Shown here: piece after piece, positions 1-5,172 of the stretch | Numbering within the stretch: position 1 is the stretch's first letter | Layout of the letters: the number at the start of each line of letters is the position of its first letter | From: Candidatus Roizmanbacteria bacterium CG_4_10_14_0_2_um_filter_36_35 | GTDB lineage: Bacteria; Patescibacteriota; Microgenomatia; UBA1406; GWC2-37-13 | NCBI GenBank assembly: GCA_002792355.1 | Contig: PFOE01000098.1 | Coordinates: forward strand, 1-6,348 | DNA length: 6,348 bases | Direction: 5' to 3' | Program-made: the position numbers and the translations under genes | Notes under the pieces: model-generated | Database searches by the model: none | What the model saw: only the letters and a program-made list of their open reading frames with translations | What the model was told of the DNA's origin: nothing

Positions 1-22
1 GAATTAATTTACAAATAATTAA

Positions 23-121
23 TTACATAAATGTTGACCCCGCCTGAAACGGAGTATGATGATCCTCCTTCGCTAAAGCTACGGGAGGACAAGGAAACTT
101 ATCAAATATTTTATTTTTCAT
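23..121 (-). CDS. possible 32-residue peptide ORF under a leftward promoter
   Basis: On the minus strand an ATG at 121-119 opens a 32-codon frame ending in TAA at 25-23. It begins MKNKIFDKFPCPP and ends FQAGSTFM. The ATG is the first one downstream of the near-consensus leftward promoter at 148-176, about 20 nt after the expected transcription start. No Shine-Dalgarno sequence precedes it, which is also true of most genes here. Most of the frame is the translated G+C-rich hairpin patch, so it may be a chance reading of a repeat, or the leader of a gene beyond the left edge. I recognise no family. The overlapping + strand frame 31-123 (30 codons) is also open but has no visible promoter. There is no signal peptide or membrane segment. 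Confidence 0.3.
   Translation of the reverse strand: MKNKIFDKFPCPPVALAKEDHHTPFQAGSTFM
34..94. repeat. G+C-rich hairpin patch, CPR-type repeat
   Basis: By hand count about 54% of these 61 bases are G or C, while the flanks are extremely A+T-rich. Two hairpins can be drawn. In the first, TCCTCC (63-68) pairs with GGAGGA (84-89), with GCT/AGC (72-74 and 77-79) complementary inside. In the second, CCCCG (38-42) faces CGGAG (50-54) around a 7-nt loop; it pairs fully only in leftward RNA, with one G-U pair. The core CCTTCGCTAAAGCTACG followed by GGAGGAC resembles, from memory, a repeat dispersed through Patescibacteria genomes and often mistranslated as a peptide containing FAKATEDK. Here it has one extra G in the GGG run. 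Neither arm is followed by a T-run, so it is not a classical terminator. Only one copy lies in this window, so its repeat nature rests on recall. Confidence 0.5.
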
Positions 122-122
122 A

Positions 123-157
123 ATGTTATATATATTAACGTGTTAACATAATAACAT
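123..157. promoter_or_regulatory. operator-like array of TGTTA half-sites
   Basis: ATGTTAT (123-129) and ATAACAT (151-157) form a perfect 7-bp inverted repeat with a 21-bp spacer. Within it TGTTAACA (141-148) is a perfect 8-bp palindrome, and TTAACG (135-140) is a further near half-site. The central palindrome lies between the leftward -10 and its expected start site, so a bound protein would block leftward transcription. The gene immediately to the right encodes a TrpR-like DNA-binding protein, the obvious candidate ligand; this link is inference. Very A+T-rich DNA yields some palindromes by chance. Confidence 0.4.
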
Positions 158-176
158 ATGATATTTTCATTGTCAA
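148..176 (-). promoter_or_regulatory. leftward sigma-70-type promoter
   Basis: Read on the minus strand, TTGACA (176-171) is followed by exactly 17 bp and then TATTAT (153-148), five of six matches to the -10 consensus. TG lies one base upstream of the -10 (156-155), giving an extended -10 as well. Transcription should start near 141 and run leftward through the possible 32-residue ORF and the hairpin patch. Its -35 lies only a few bases from the rightward -10 at 181-186, so polymerase could probably not occupy both promoters at once. Confidence 0.65.
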
Positions 177-177
177 G

Positions 178-186
178 TGATATAAT
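178..186 (+). promoter_or_regulatory. extended -10 promoter giving a leaderless mRNA
   Basis: TGATATAAT contains a perfect TATAAT at 181-186 with TG one base upstream (extended -10). No -35 hexamer is seen 16-18 bp upstream, as is usual for extended -10 promoters. Only six bases (TTAAAC) separate the -10 from the ATG at 193, so transcription should start at or next to the start codon. No Shine-Dalgarno sequence is present, consistent with a leaderless message. Confidence 0.65.
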
Positions 187-192
187 TTAAAC

Positions 193-483
193 ATGTCAGA
201 CTTTCAAAACTATAAACCAAAAAATGAAAAGGAAAAGTTTTTGGTAAAAACGTTTTTAAAATTAAAGACGGAACAAGAGGTGGCGAATTTTTTAAGAGAT
301 CTTTTGACGATAAAGGAAATTGAAGAGTTTGCGAATCGACTCGAGATGGCGAGACTTCTAAAAAAAGGAATGTCTTATAAAGCGATTGCGAAAAAACTTG
401 AAGTCTCTACAACAACCGTAACACGTGTTGCTCATTGGTTATTTAGAGGATGTGGTGGATATGAGAAAGTAGTAGAAAAGTAA
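193..483 (+). CDS. TrpR-like transcriptional regulator, YerC/YecD family
   Basis: This 96-residue protein matches the YerC/YecD family of TrpR-related DNA-binding proteins, usually about 100 residues. The N-terminal half is helical and includes LRDLLTIKEIEEFANRLEMA (34-53), the family's typical segment. A helix-turn-helix follows at about 60-83 (MSYKAIAKKLEVS then TTTVTRVAHWL), corresponding to the family pattern G-x-S-Y-x-x-I-A...S-x-x-T-V-T-R-V. The C-terminal FRGCGGYEKVV is the usual glycine-rich tail. Conservation with the true tryptophan repressor is confined to the DNA-binding fold, so tryptophan binding is not implied. The start at 193 is supported by the promoter six bases upstream and by the lack of another in-frame ATG. 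It lies 32 nt before the sigma gene, which has its own promoter. Autoregulation through the palindromes at 123-157 is plausible but unproven. Confidence 0.85.
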   Translation: MSDFQNYKPKNEKEKFLVKTFLKLKTEQEVANFLRDLLTIKEIEEFANRLEMARLLKKGMSYKAIAKKLEVSTTTVTRVAHWLFRGCGGYEKVVEK

Positions 484-497
484 AAAAAATCGCGAAA

Positions 498-518
498 CAT
501 GATAAAATATTAATCATG
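498..518. promoter_or_regulatory. extended -10 promoter inside a palindrome at the sigma-gene start
   Basis: TGATAAAAT (500-508) is an extended -10 with hexamer TAAAAT at 503-508. Seven bases separate it from the ATG at 516, so this message should also be leaderless or nearly so; no Shine-Dalgarno sequence or clear -35 is seen. The promoter and start codon lie within the imperfect palindrome CATGAT (498-503)...ATCATG (513-518), whose arms match perfectly and whose centre has two further matching pairs. It could be an operator covering the -10 and the initiation site. Confidence 0.5.
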
Positions 519-1079
519 GACATCAATGACATCAATCAGGAAGAAAAAGAATTATTGGAAAAAATAATCAAAAAAGATGAAAAAGCACTTTTTTATGTTT
601 ATAAAAAATATCAACCTTTAATCTTTAACTTTGTTAAGTCGCAGATTAACAACTATCAATTAGCTGAAGAATTAACCCAGGATATTTTTATGGATTTTAT
701 TGAAGCACTTCGTGACTTCCGGTCTCAATCTTCCTTGAAAACATTTTTGTTTTCGATTGCCAGACATAAGATAGTTGATCAAATAAGAAAAAAAAAGATA
801 AAAAATATCCTTTTTTCTAAACTTCCTTCATATATAGTTGAAAGTTTAAAAGTAGTTTTTATCGATGAGGAAATTGATAAAAAAGAATTAAAAGAAAAAA
901 TTTATAAGATACTTGACAGTCTCCCGAATGATTACCGAGCGGTTCTCCGACTAAAGTATATAGAAGGAATAAATGTCTGTGAGATAGCCAGGAAATTAAA
1001 GATGAAGTTTAAGGCAACAGAAAGTTTATTATTTAGAGCAAGGAAAAGCTTTATTAAAGTTTTTAATAAGGAATTATGA
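516..1079 (+). CDS. ECF-type RNA polymerase sigma factor (sigma-70 family, RpoE-like)
   Basis: The 187-residue length and the two-domain layout are those of extracytoplasmic function sigma factors. Region 2 spans about residues 25-95: LFYVYKKYQPLIFNFV, then AEELTQDIFMDFIEAL (the family's core-binding and -10 recognition pattern), then LKTFLFSIARHKIVDQIRKKK. A variable linker (96-125) follows. Region 4 spans about 126-182, with DSLPNDYRAVLRLKYIEG and a helix-turn-helix ICEIARKLK-like segment (153-163) running into ATESLLFRARKSF for -35 recognition. Region 3 and region 1.1 are absent, as expected. The gene ends in TGA overlapping the next ATG by four bases, so it is translationally coupled to the small membrane protein. 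That coupling suggests, by analogy with other ECF operons, that a downstream membrane protein may control its activity. No zinc-binding anti-sigma motif is present to confirm this. Confidence 0.9.
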   Translation: MDINDINQEEKELLEKIIKKDEKALFYVYKKYQPLIFNFVKSQINNYQLAEELTQDIFMDFIEALRDFRSQSSLKTFLFSIARHKIVDQIRKKKIKNILFSKLPSYIVESLKVVFIDEEIDKKELKEKIYKILDSLPNDYRAVLRLKYIEGINVCEIARKLKMKFKATESLLFRARKSFIKVFNKEL

Positions 1080-1309
1080 CAGAAATAAATCTTCGCTTGA
1101 AAAAAAAATTAAATGAAGTTTTTTCTATTGAACCAAACGATTTGGGAACTGGTTTTTTAAATCAAAATTTTAAGAAAATTACTGCCTATTTCAAAACCAT
1201 TCCTTTTGTTTACGTCATTCCTTTTACTTTTTTAATCTCATTAGTCTTATATTTATTACTTGGAAAGCTTCTTGTAAGATTAGTTACCATTTTGCAATAT
1301 GGATTTTAA
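1076..1309 (+). CDS. small single-pass membrane protein downstream of sigma factor
   Basis: I do not recognise a family for this 77-residue protein. The first 40 residues are hydrophilic and lysine-rich (RLKKKL at 7-12). One hydrophobic segment follows at about 43-63 (FVYVIPFTFLISLVLYLLLG), then a short basic tail GKLLVRLVTILQYGF. There is no signal-peptidase site, so it is probably a tail-anchored or bitopic inner-membrane protein with the N-terminal part in the cytoplasm. The start is supported by AAGGAA (1068-1073), although that lies only 2-3 bases from the ATG, and by the four-base overlap with the sigma gene. Its 3' end overlaps the next gene by 11 bases. Position and topology fit a membrane-bound partner of the sigma factor, but no anti-sigma domain can be seen. 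Confidence 0.65.
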   Translation: MTEINLRLKKKLNEVFSIEPNDLGTGFLNQNFKKITAYFKTIPFVYVIPFTFLISLVLYLLLGKLLVRLVTILQYGF

Positions 1310-1925
1310 AACGTTCTTGGTAGATTTTTTTACTGCCTTTATCATCGTTATCAAAAGATTTTTTCTTCTTATCATTTATCCCTACAAAACAATGCGTAGG
1401 ATTAGCTTGGAAAAAGATTATTACCAATTACTAATTATTGCCGGCCTAGTTTTTTTGTATTTTAAATTCATTTATTTTTTAAGAGATAAAACTTATCCGG
1501 CTACTTTGGTTTTTCTTTTTTTTATTTTTAATTTTTTATTAACATCATCCTTTTTTTATTTATTAAATAAATTTTTTAATTCAAATCAAAACAAAAAAGA
1601 AACATCCTTTTCCAGCTTCATTTTTACTTTTTCTTATTCACTTTTTCCTACTTTAATTTGGTTTTTGTCAACTTCTTTGTTATTTATATTTCTTCCACCG
1701 CCAAGAACCTTTTCACTTTTAGGTAATACTTTTAGTATTTTTTTTGTTGCTTATTCCTTAAGTTTATTAATCTGGAAACTGATTTTAGAATATTTAGCGG
1801 TCAGATTCTCATCAAAACAGAATTTTTTAAGAATTTTTTATATGATGATTCTCTATCTAACATGGTTTTTACCGTATTCAGTTTTTCTTTATTACTTTCA
1901 TTTTTTTCGAATCCCGTTTATTTAA
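1299..1925 (+). CDS. polytopic membrane protein, Yip1-like
   Basis: This 208-residue protein is extremely hydrophobic, with phenylalanine making up about one fifth of residues. An amphipathic or membrane-associated N-terminus (5-28) leads to PYKTMRRIS, which resembles the proline/charged entry of Yip1-domain proteins. About five membrane segments follow: 42-60, 67-89, 107-131, 144-166 and 179-201. Five helices after a cytoplasmic N-terminus is the usual Yip1 layout. The conserved-looking FPTLIWFLSTSLLFIF (116-131) fits the third helix. Bacterial Yip1-like proteins have no settled function. It overlaps the preceding gene by 11 bases, so it is co-expressed with the sigma factor and the small membrane protein. 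The assignment rests on topology more than on motifs, so another polytopic family is possible. Confidence 0.6.
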   Translation: MDFKTFLVDFFTAFIIVIKRFFLLIIYPYKTMRRISLEKDYYQLLIIAGLVFLYFKFIYFLRDKTYPATLVFLFFIFNFLLTSSFFYLLNKFFNSNQNKKETSFSSFIFTFSYSLFPTLIWFLSTSLLFIFLPPPRTFSLLGNTFSIFFVAYSLSLLIWKLILEYLAVRFSSKQNFLRIFYMMILYLTWFLPYSVFLYYFHFFRIPFI

Positions 1926-1935
1926 TAGAAAACAA

Positions 1936-1971
1936 ATGATTAATACTTATCCTTCGACTACAAAGATATGA
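1936..1971 (+). other. 11-codon mini-ORF coupled to ispH
   Basis: An ATG ten bases after the Yip1-like gene's stop opens an 11-codon frame (MINTYPSTTKI). Its TGA (1969-1971) overlaps the ispH ATG (1968-1970) as ATGA, the same junction seen at sigma/small-membrane-protein and ispF/ispE. It could relay ribosomes across the 42-nt spacer to ispH, which lacks a Shine-Dalgarno sequence. A frame this short can easily arise by chance. Confidence 0.2.
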
Positions 1972-2894
1972 AGAAACTGAAAAAAATCTACTTGGTTTCA
2001 CCGAGAGGTTTTTGCGCCGGAGTCAAAAGGGCGGTTGAAGTCGTAAATTTAGTATTACAAAAATATAAAACACCTATTTATGTCAGGCACCAGATAGTCC
2101 ACAATCGTCATGTGATCTCCGATTTTGAGAAAAAAGGAGTGATTTTTATTGAAGATATTAATGAGATACCCGATAATTCAATAGTTGTTTTCAGTGCTCA
2201 TGGTAGTTCTACAGATTTATATCAAATAGCTAAAAGAAAAAAACTAAAAATTTTTGATGCAGTTTGTCCTTTGGTGAATAAAGTTCACGTAGAAGCAAAA
2301 AAATTTTACGGACAAGGATTTTTTATTTTTTATATCGGACATAAAAATCATCCTGAAGCTATAGGTGTTTTGAAAGAAGTTCCGGATAAATCAATTGTTT
2401 TGATTAAAACTCTTGAGGATGCAAAAAAGACCATTCCTCCTCAAACGGATAAGTTAATTGTTTTAACTCAAACAACGCTTAGTTTTGACGATACAAAAGA
2501 AATAATAAACTGTCTGAAAAAAAGATTTCCGAAATTAATCTTACCGCCGGCGTTTGATATTTGCTATGCTACTCAAAACCGCCAGAATGCCGTAAAAGAA
2601 TTAGCTAAAAAAGCTGATCTGGTATTGGTAATCGGCTCCAAAGAAAGTTCCAACTCCAACAGATTAAAAGAAGTCGCTGAAAAATCAGGTAAACGCGCAT
2701 ATTTGATAAATGATAAATCAGAAATCAAAACTTCCTGGTTAGAGAATGTAGAAAATTTAGGAATCACCGCAGGTGCCTCTGCACCTAAATATTTGATTGA
2801 GGAAGTTGTCAATTATTTTAAAAAACAGGGAGTAGAAATTGAAGAATTAACTGTAATCAAAGAAAATATTAGTTTTCCTTTACCGATCATATAA
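1968..2894 (+). CDS. ispH: 4-hydroxy-3-methylbut-2-enyl diphosphate reductase (IspH/LytB)
   Basis: IspH catalyses the last MEP-pathway step, the reduction of HMBPP to IPP and DMAPP, using a 4Fe-4S cluster in the cytoplasm. All three cluster cysteines are present: C16 in PRGFCAGVKRA, C100 in DAVCPLVNKVH and C199 in DICYATQNRQ. Substrate-pocket residues are also kept: H41 in HQIVHN, H78 in SAHG, H128 and catalytic E130 in GHKNHPE, T169/T170 in TQTTLS, the SSNSNRL loop (227-233) and GASAPKYLIEEV near the C-terminus. The length of 308 residues is normal for the short bacterial form without an S1-domain fusion. An in-frame stop at 1941-1943 leaves 1968 as the only ATG start. No Shine-Dalgarno sequence or convincing promoter precedes it, so it may be read from the sigma-gene promoter. 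It is the first gene of the MEP cluster and is followed by dxr after 4 nt. Confidence 0.97.
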   Translation: MKKLKKIYLVSPRGFCAGVKRAVEVVNLVLQKYKTPIYVRHQIVHNRHVISDFEKKGVIFIEDINEIPDNSIVVFSAHGSSTDLYQIAKRKKLKIFDAVCPLVNKVHVEAKKFYGQGFFIFYIGHKNHPEAIGVLKEVPDKSIVLIKTLEDAKKTIPPQTDKLIVLTQTTLSFDDTKEIINCLKKRFPKLILPPAFDICYATQNRQNAVKELAKKADLVLVIGSKESSNSNRLKEVAEKSGKRAYLINDKSEIKTSWLENVENLGITAGASAPKYLIEEVVNYFKKQGVEIEELTVIKENISFPLPII

Positions 2895-2898
2895 AAAT

Positions 2899-4032
2899 AT
2901 GAAAAAAATTTTAATTCTAGGTTCGACCGGTTCAATTGGTAAGCAAACCTTGGAGGTTGTTCGTCAAAATAAAAAACATTTTCAAGTAGTGGGTTTAGTT
3001 TGCCGAAATAATATAGATTTATTAAAAGAACAAATAAAAGAATTTAAACCGTCATATGCAGGTATTTATGATGAAAAAATTAATTTGAGAGAAAAAAACA
3101 TAAAAATTTTTTATGGAGAAGAAGAAATATTAAGGCTTATTAAATTAATTAATTGTGACATTGTCGTTATTGCTATATCCGGTGCAGCCGGACTGCAGCC
3201 CGCTTTTGCTGCAATTAAAAGTAATAAAAATGTTGCTTTGGCAACCAAGGAAGTGATGGTTTTAGCTGGAGGATTGATAAAAGAAGAATTAAAAAAAAGA
3301 CCAAAAGTTAAATTATTTCCCATAGATAGCGAGCATAGTGCTATTTGGCAGAGTTTGAGAGCAGGAAATAAAGGAGAAGTGGAAAAAATAATCTTAACCT
3401 GTAGTGGTGGTCCATTCCGCGGGAAGAAAATCAAAGATCTTGAAACTGTCAATTTTAAACAAGCCCTTAATCATCCTAATTGGAAGATGGGAAATAAAAT
3501 TACCATTGATAGCGCTACTTTAATGAATAAAGGATTGGAATTAATTGAGGCTAAATGGCTGTTTGATATTCCGATAGAAAAAATAGAGATTATAGTTCAT
3601 CCTCAAAGTATCCTTCATTCAGCCGTGCTTTTCCAAGACGGCTCAATTATTGGTCAATTCGGTTTGCCCGATATGAGAATTCCAATACAATATGCTTTAA
3701 GTTATCCAAAAAGATTAAAAAATAATTTACCAAGAATTTCTTTAACAGAGTTTAAAAGTTTAACTTTTGAGAAACCAGATTTAAAAACATTCACTTGTTT
3801 AAAGTTAGCTTATGATGCGATTAAAATCAGTGGAACAATGCCAACGGTTCTAAATGCGGCCGACGAAGTAGCGGTGGAACTTTTTTTAAAAGAAAAAATA
3901 AAATTTTTGGATATTCCAAAAATTATTTTTCAAGCAATGAATAAACACAAAACTATAAAAAATCCTGATTTATCGGAAATATTATTAGTTGATAAATTGA
4001 CCAGGAAAATGATCTATGAAAATTATCAGTAA
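2899..4032 (+). CDS. dxr: 1-deoxy-D-xylulose 5-phosphate reductoisomerase
   Basis: Dxr converts DXP to 2-C-methyl-D-erythritol 4-phosphate with NADPH and a divalent metal. The N-terminal Rossmann motif is LGSTGSIGKQTLEVV (8-21). The metal-binding DSEH at 143-146 provides D143 and E145. The phosphate and substrate loop is CSGGPFRG (168-175), the flexible catalytic loop is HPNWKMG (192-198), and TIDSATLMNKGLELIEA (202-218) supplies E214 and E217. HPQSILHSAV and GQFGLPDMRIPIQYALSYP follow, and the C-terminal helical domain contains LNAADEVAVELFL. The length of 377 residues is slightly short of the roughly 390-400 common for the family. One small oddity is TKEVM at 116-120, where most homologues have NKES; the lysine and glutamate are kept. 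It starts 4 nt after ispH without a Shine-Dalgarno sequence and its 3' end overlaps yjbQ by 17 nt. Confidence 0.96.
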   Translation: MKKILILGSTGSIGKQTLEVVRQNKKHFQVVGLVCRNNIDLLKEQIKEFKPSYAGIYDEKINLREKNIKIFYGEEEILRLIKLINCDIVVIAISGAAGLQPAFAAIKSNKNVALATKEVMVLAGGLIKEELKKRPKVKLFPIDSEHSAIWQSLRAGNKGEVEKIILTCSGGPFRGKKIKDLETVNFKQALNHPNWKMGNKITIDSATLMNKGLELIEAKWLFDIPIEKIEIIVHPQSILHSAVLFQDGSIIGQFGLPDMRIPIQYALSYPKRLKNNLPRISLTEFKSLTFEKPDLKTFTCLKLAYDAIKISGTMPTVLNAADEVAVELFLKEKIKFLDIPKIIFQAMNKHKTIKNPDLSEILLVDKLTRKMIYENYQ

Positions 4033-4471
4033 AACAATAAAATTAAGATCAAAAAAATATTTGGAGTTTATTGATTTAACCGATTTGGTTAAAGAGTTTG
4101 TTTCAGAGTCAAAAATAAATAATGGATCAGTTTTAATTTATTCAAAACATACGACAATGGCGATCAGAATAAACGAAAAAGAAAGAGGAATAGTTGAAGA
4201 TTTTGTAAGTTTTATTAACAAATTATTACCAAAGAATGCCTATTATCGACATAATGATCTGACAGTTAGAACAGAAAATTTAGTTTGTGATCCTGGCGCC
4301 TCTGATTGCATGAATGGACATTCACACTGCCTTCATTTATTACTGGGATCTTCAGAAACCATACCAATTAACAAAAGCAAGTTAATTTTAGGACTATTTC
4401 AAAGAATCTTTGCAATAGAACTTGACTGTGGCCGGAATAGAGAAGTTGTAATTCAAATTATTGGAAAATAG
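4016..4471 (+). CDS. yjbQ: YjbQ/UPF0047 family protein (putative thiamine-phosphate synthase activity)
   Basis: This 151-residue protein is a full-length member of the UPF0047 (YjbQ) family, small metal-binding proteins that form trimers. Family motifs in order are SKHTTMAIRINE (43-54), LLPKNAYYRHND (70-81), TENLV (86-90), NGHSH (100-104, the probable metal histidines), ETIPI (114-118), QRIF (129-132) and ELDCGRNREVVIQI (135-148). Escherichia coli YjbQ has weak thiamine-phosphate synthase activity, but the physiological role is unsettled. The start at 4016 is supported by AGGA (4003-4006), nine bases upstream and the best Shine-Dalgarno sequence in the window; it lies inside the end of dxr. 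Four cysteines (91, 98, 105, 138) cluster around the NGHSH site and could join metal binding. Its place between dxr and ispD suggests a link to DXP/MEP or thiamine metabolism, since DXP is also a thiamine precursor; this is inference. Confidence 0.88.
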   Translation: MKIISKTIKLRSKKYLEFIDLTDLVKEFVSESKINNGSVLIYSKHTTMAIRINEKERGIVEDFVSFINKLLPKNAYYRHNDLTVRTENLVCDPGASDCMNGHSHCLHLLLGSSETIPINKSKLILGLFQRIFAIELDCGRNREVVIQIIGK

Positions 4472-4474
4472 CTT

Positions 4475-5170
4475 ATGAATTATTTAATTATTACAGCCGG
4501 GGGTAAAGGCGAAAGAATTAAATTAAAAGAGAATAAAATATTTGCTGATTTAAACAATCAGCCTTTGATTTATTGGACTTTAAAAATTTTTGAAGATAAT
4601 CAAATTGTTGATAAAATTATTCTTTCAGCAAGAAAAGAAGATATAAAAAAAATAAATATAATAATAAAAAAACATCAATTCAAAAAAATAATGGCAATTA
4701 TTGAAGCAAGCAATCTCAGACAGGAGTCAACCTTTAAGGTATTAAAATGGCTGAAATCAAAAACCGATAAAAAAGATTTAGTCGGAGTACATAACGCTGT
4801 TAATCTTTTTGTCTCAGATAAAGAAATAAAGGAAGTTTATAAAGCGGCCAAAGAATATAAAGCCGCCCTTCTTGCTTATCAAGCAAAAGATACGGTAAAA
4901 ATCAGTAATAAAAAAAACATAGTTGAATTTACACCTTTAAGAAAATTCAGCTGGTATGCTCAAACACCTCAAGTTGCTAATTTTGGTGATTTATGGAAAG
5001 CTTTTATAAAAGCAGATAAAGACAAATTTATTAGCACCGATGATACTCAGCTTTTGGAAAGAATAGGTATAAAAGCAAAAATCGTTCCTTGTTCTTATTT
5101 AAATTTTAAAATTACTTTTCCTGAAGATTTAATTTTAGCTAAAGAAGTATTAAAAGTTTTTTTTACATAA
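4475..5170 (+). CDS. ispD: 2-C-methyl-D-erythritol 4-phosphate cytidylyltransferase (IspD), divergent
   Basis: IspD transfers CMP from CTP to MEP, giving CDP-methylerythritol. The nucleotide loop is ITAGGKGERI (6-15) with R14, and K21 lies in ENKIF. RQEST at 82-86 matches the family RQDSV. T140 in AKDTVK, R156 in TPLRKFSWYAQTPQ, TDDTQLLE (188-195) and the catalytic-site lysine K212 in NFKITFPEDL are all kept. The length of 231 residues is normal. The striking departure is VHNAVNLF (105-112), where the family almost always has VHDAARPF. The aspartate and arginine, which in the E. coli enzyme (D106, R109) contact MEP and metal, are both asparagine here (N107, N110). The family assignment is firm from context and flanking motifs, but activity on the usual substrate is less certain. 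It starts 3 nt after yjbQ without a Shine-Dalgarno sequence. Confidence 0.88.
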   Translation: MNYLIITAGGKGERIKLKENKIFADLNNQPLIYWTLKIFEDNQIVDKIILSARKEDIKKINIIIKKHQFKKIMAIIEASNLRQESTFKVLKWLKSKTDKKDLVGVHNAVNLFVSDKEIKEVYKAAKEYKAALLAYQAKDTVKISNKKNIVEFTPLRKFSWYAQTPQVANFGDLWKAFIKADKDKFISTDDTQLLERIGIKAKIVPCSYLNFKITFPEDLILAKEVLKVFFT

Positions 5171-5172
5171 AA

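Noticed and set aside
2..24. AATTAATT repeated at 2-9 and 17-24
   Set aside because: The sequence is self-complementary low-complexity A+T DNA, so the repeat is expected by chance.
34..60. Rightward promoter TTGACC...TATGAT
   Set aside because: The spacer is only 15 bp, the elements fall inside the G+C-rich repeat, and a much better promoter lies next to the first gene.
61..120. Intrinsic terminator formed by the TCCTCC/GGAGGA hairpin
   Set aside because: No T-run follows the stem directly on either strand; the TTTTATTTTT stretch on the + side begins more than 15 bases later.
481..490. A-run after the YerC gene as a frameshift or terminator site
   Set aside because: The run of eight A begins within the TAA stop itself, no hairpin precedes it, and the protein is already full length.
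1076..1309. Calling the small membrane protein an anti-sigma factor
   Set aside because: Position fits, but there is no zinc-binding HxxxCxxC motif or other anti-sigma domain, so only a possible partnership is stated.
2573..2812. Minus-strand open frame of 79 codons inside ispH
   Set aside because: It is fully antisense to conserved IspH residues, has no promoter or start signal and no recognisable protein pattern.
3111..3452. Minus-strand open frame of 113 codons inside dxr
   Set aside because: It is antisense to the conserved metal-binding part of Dxr and is best explained as a shadow of that gene's codon use.
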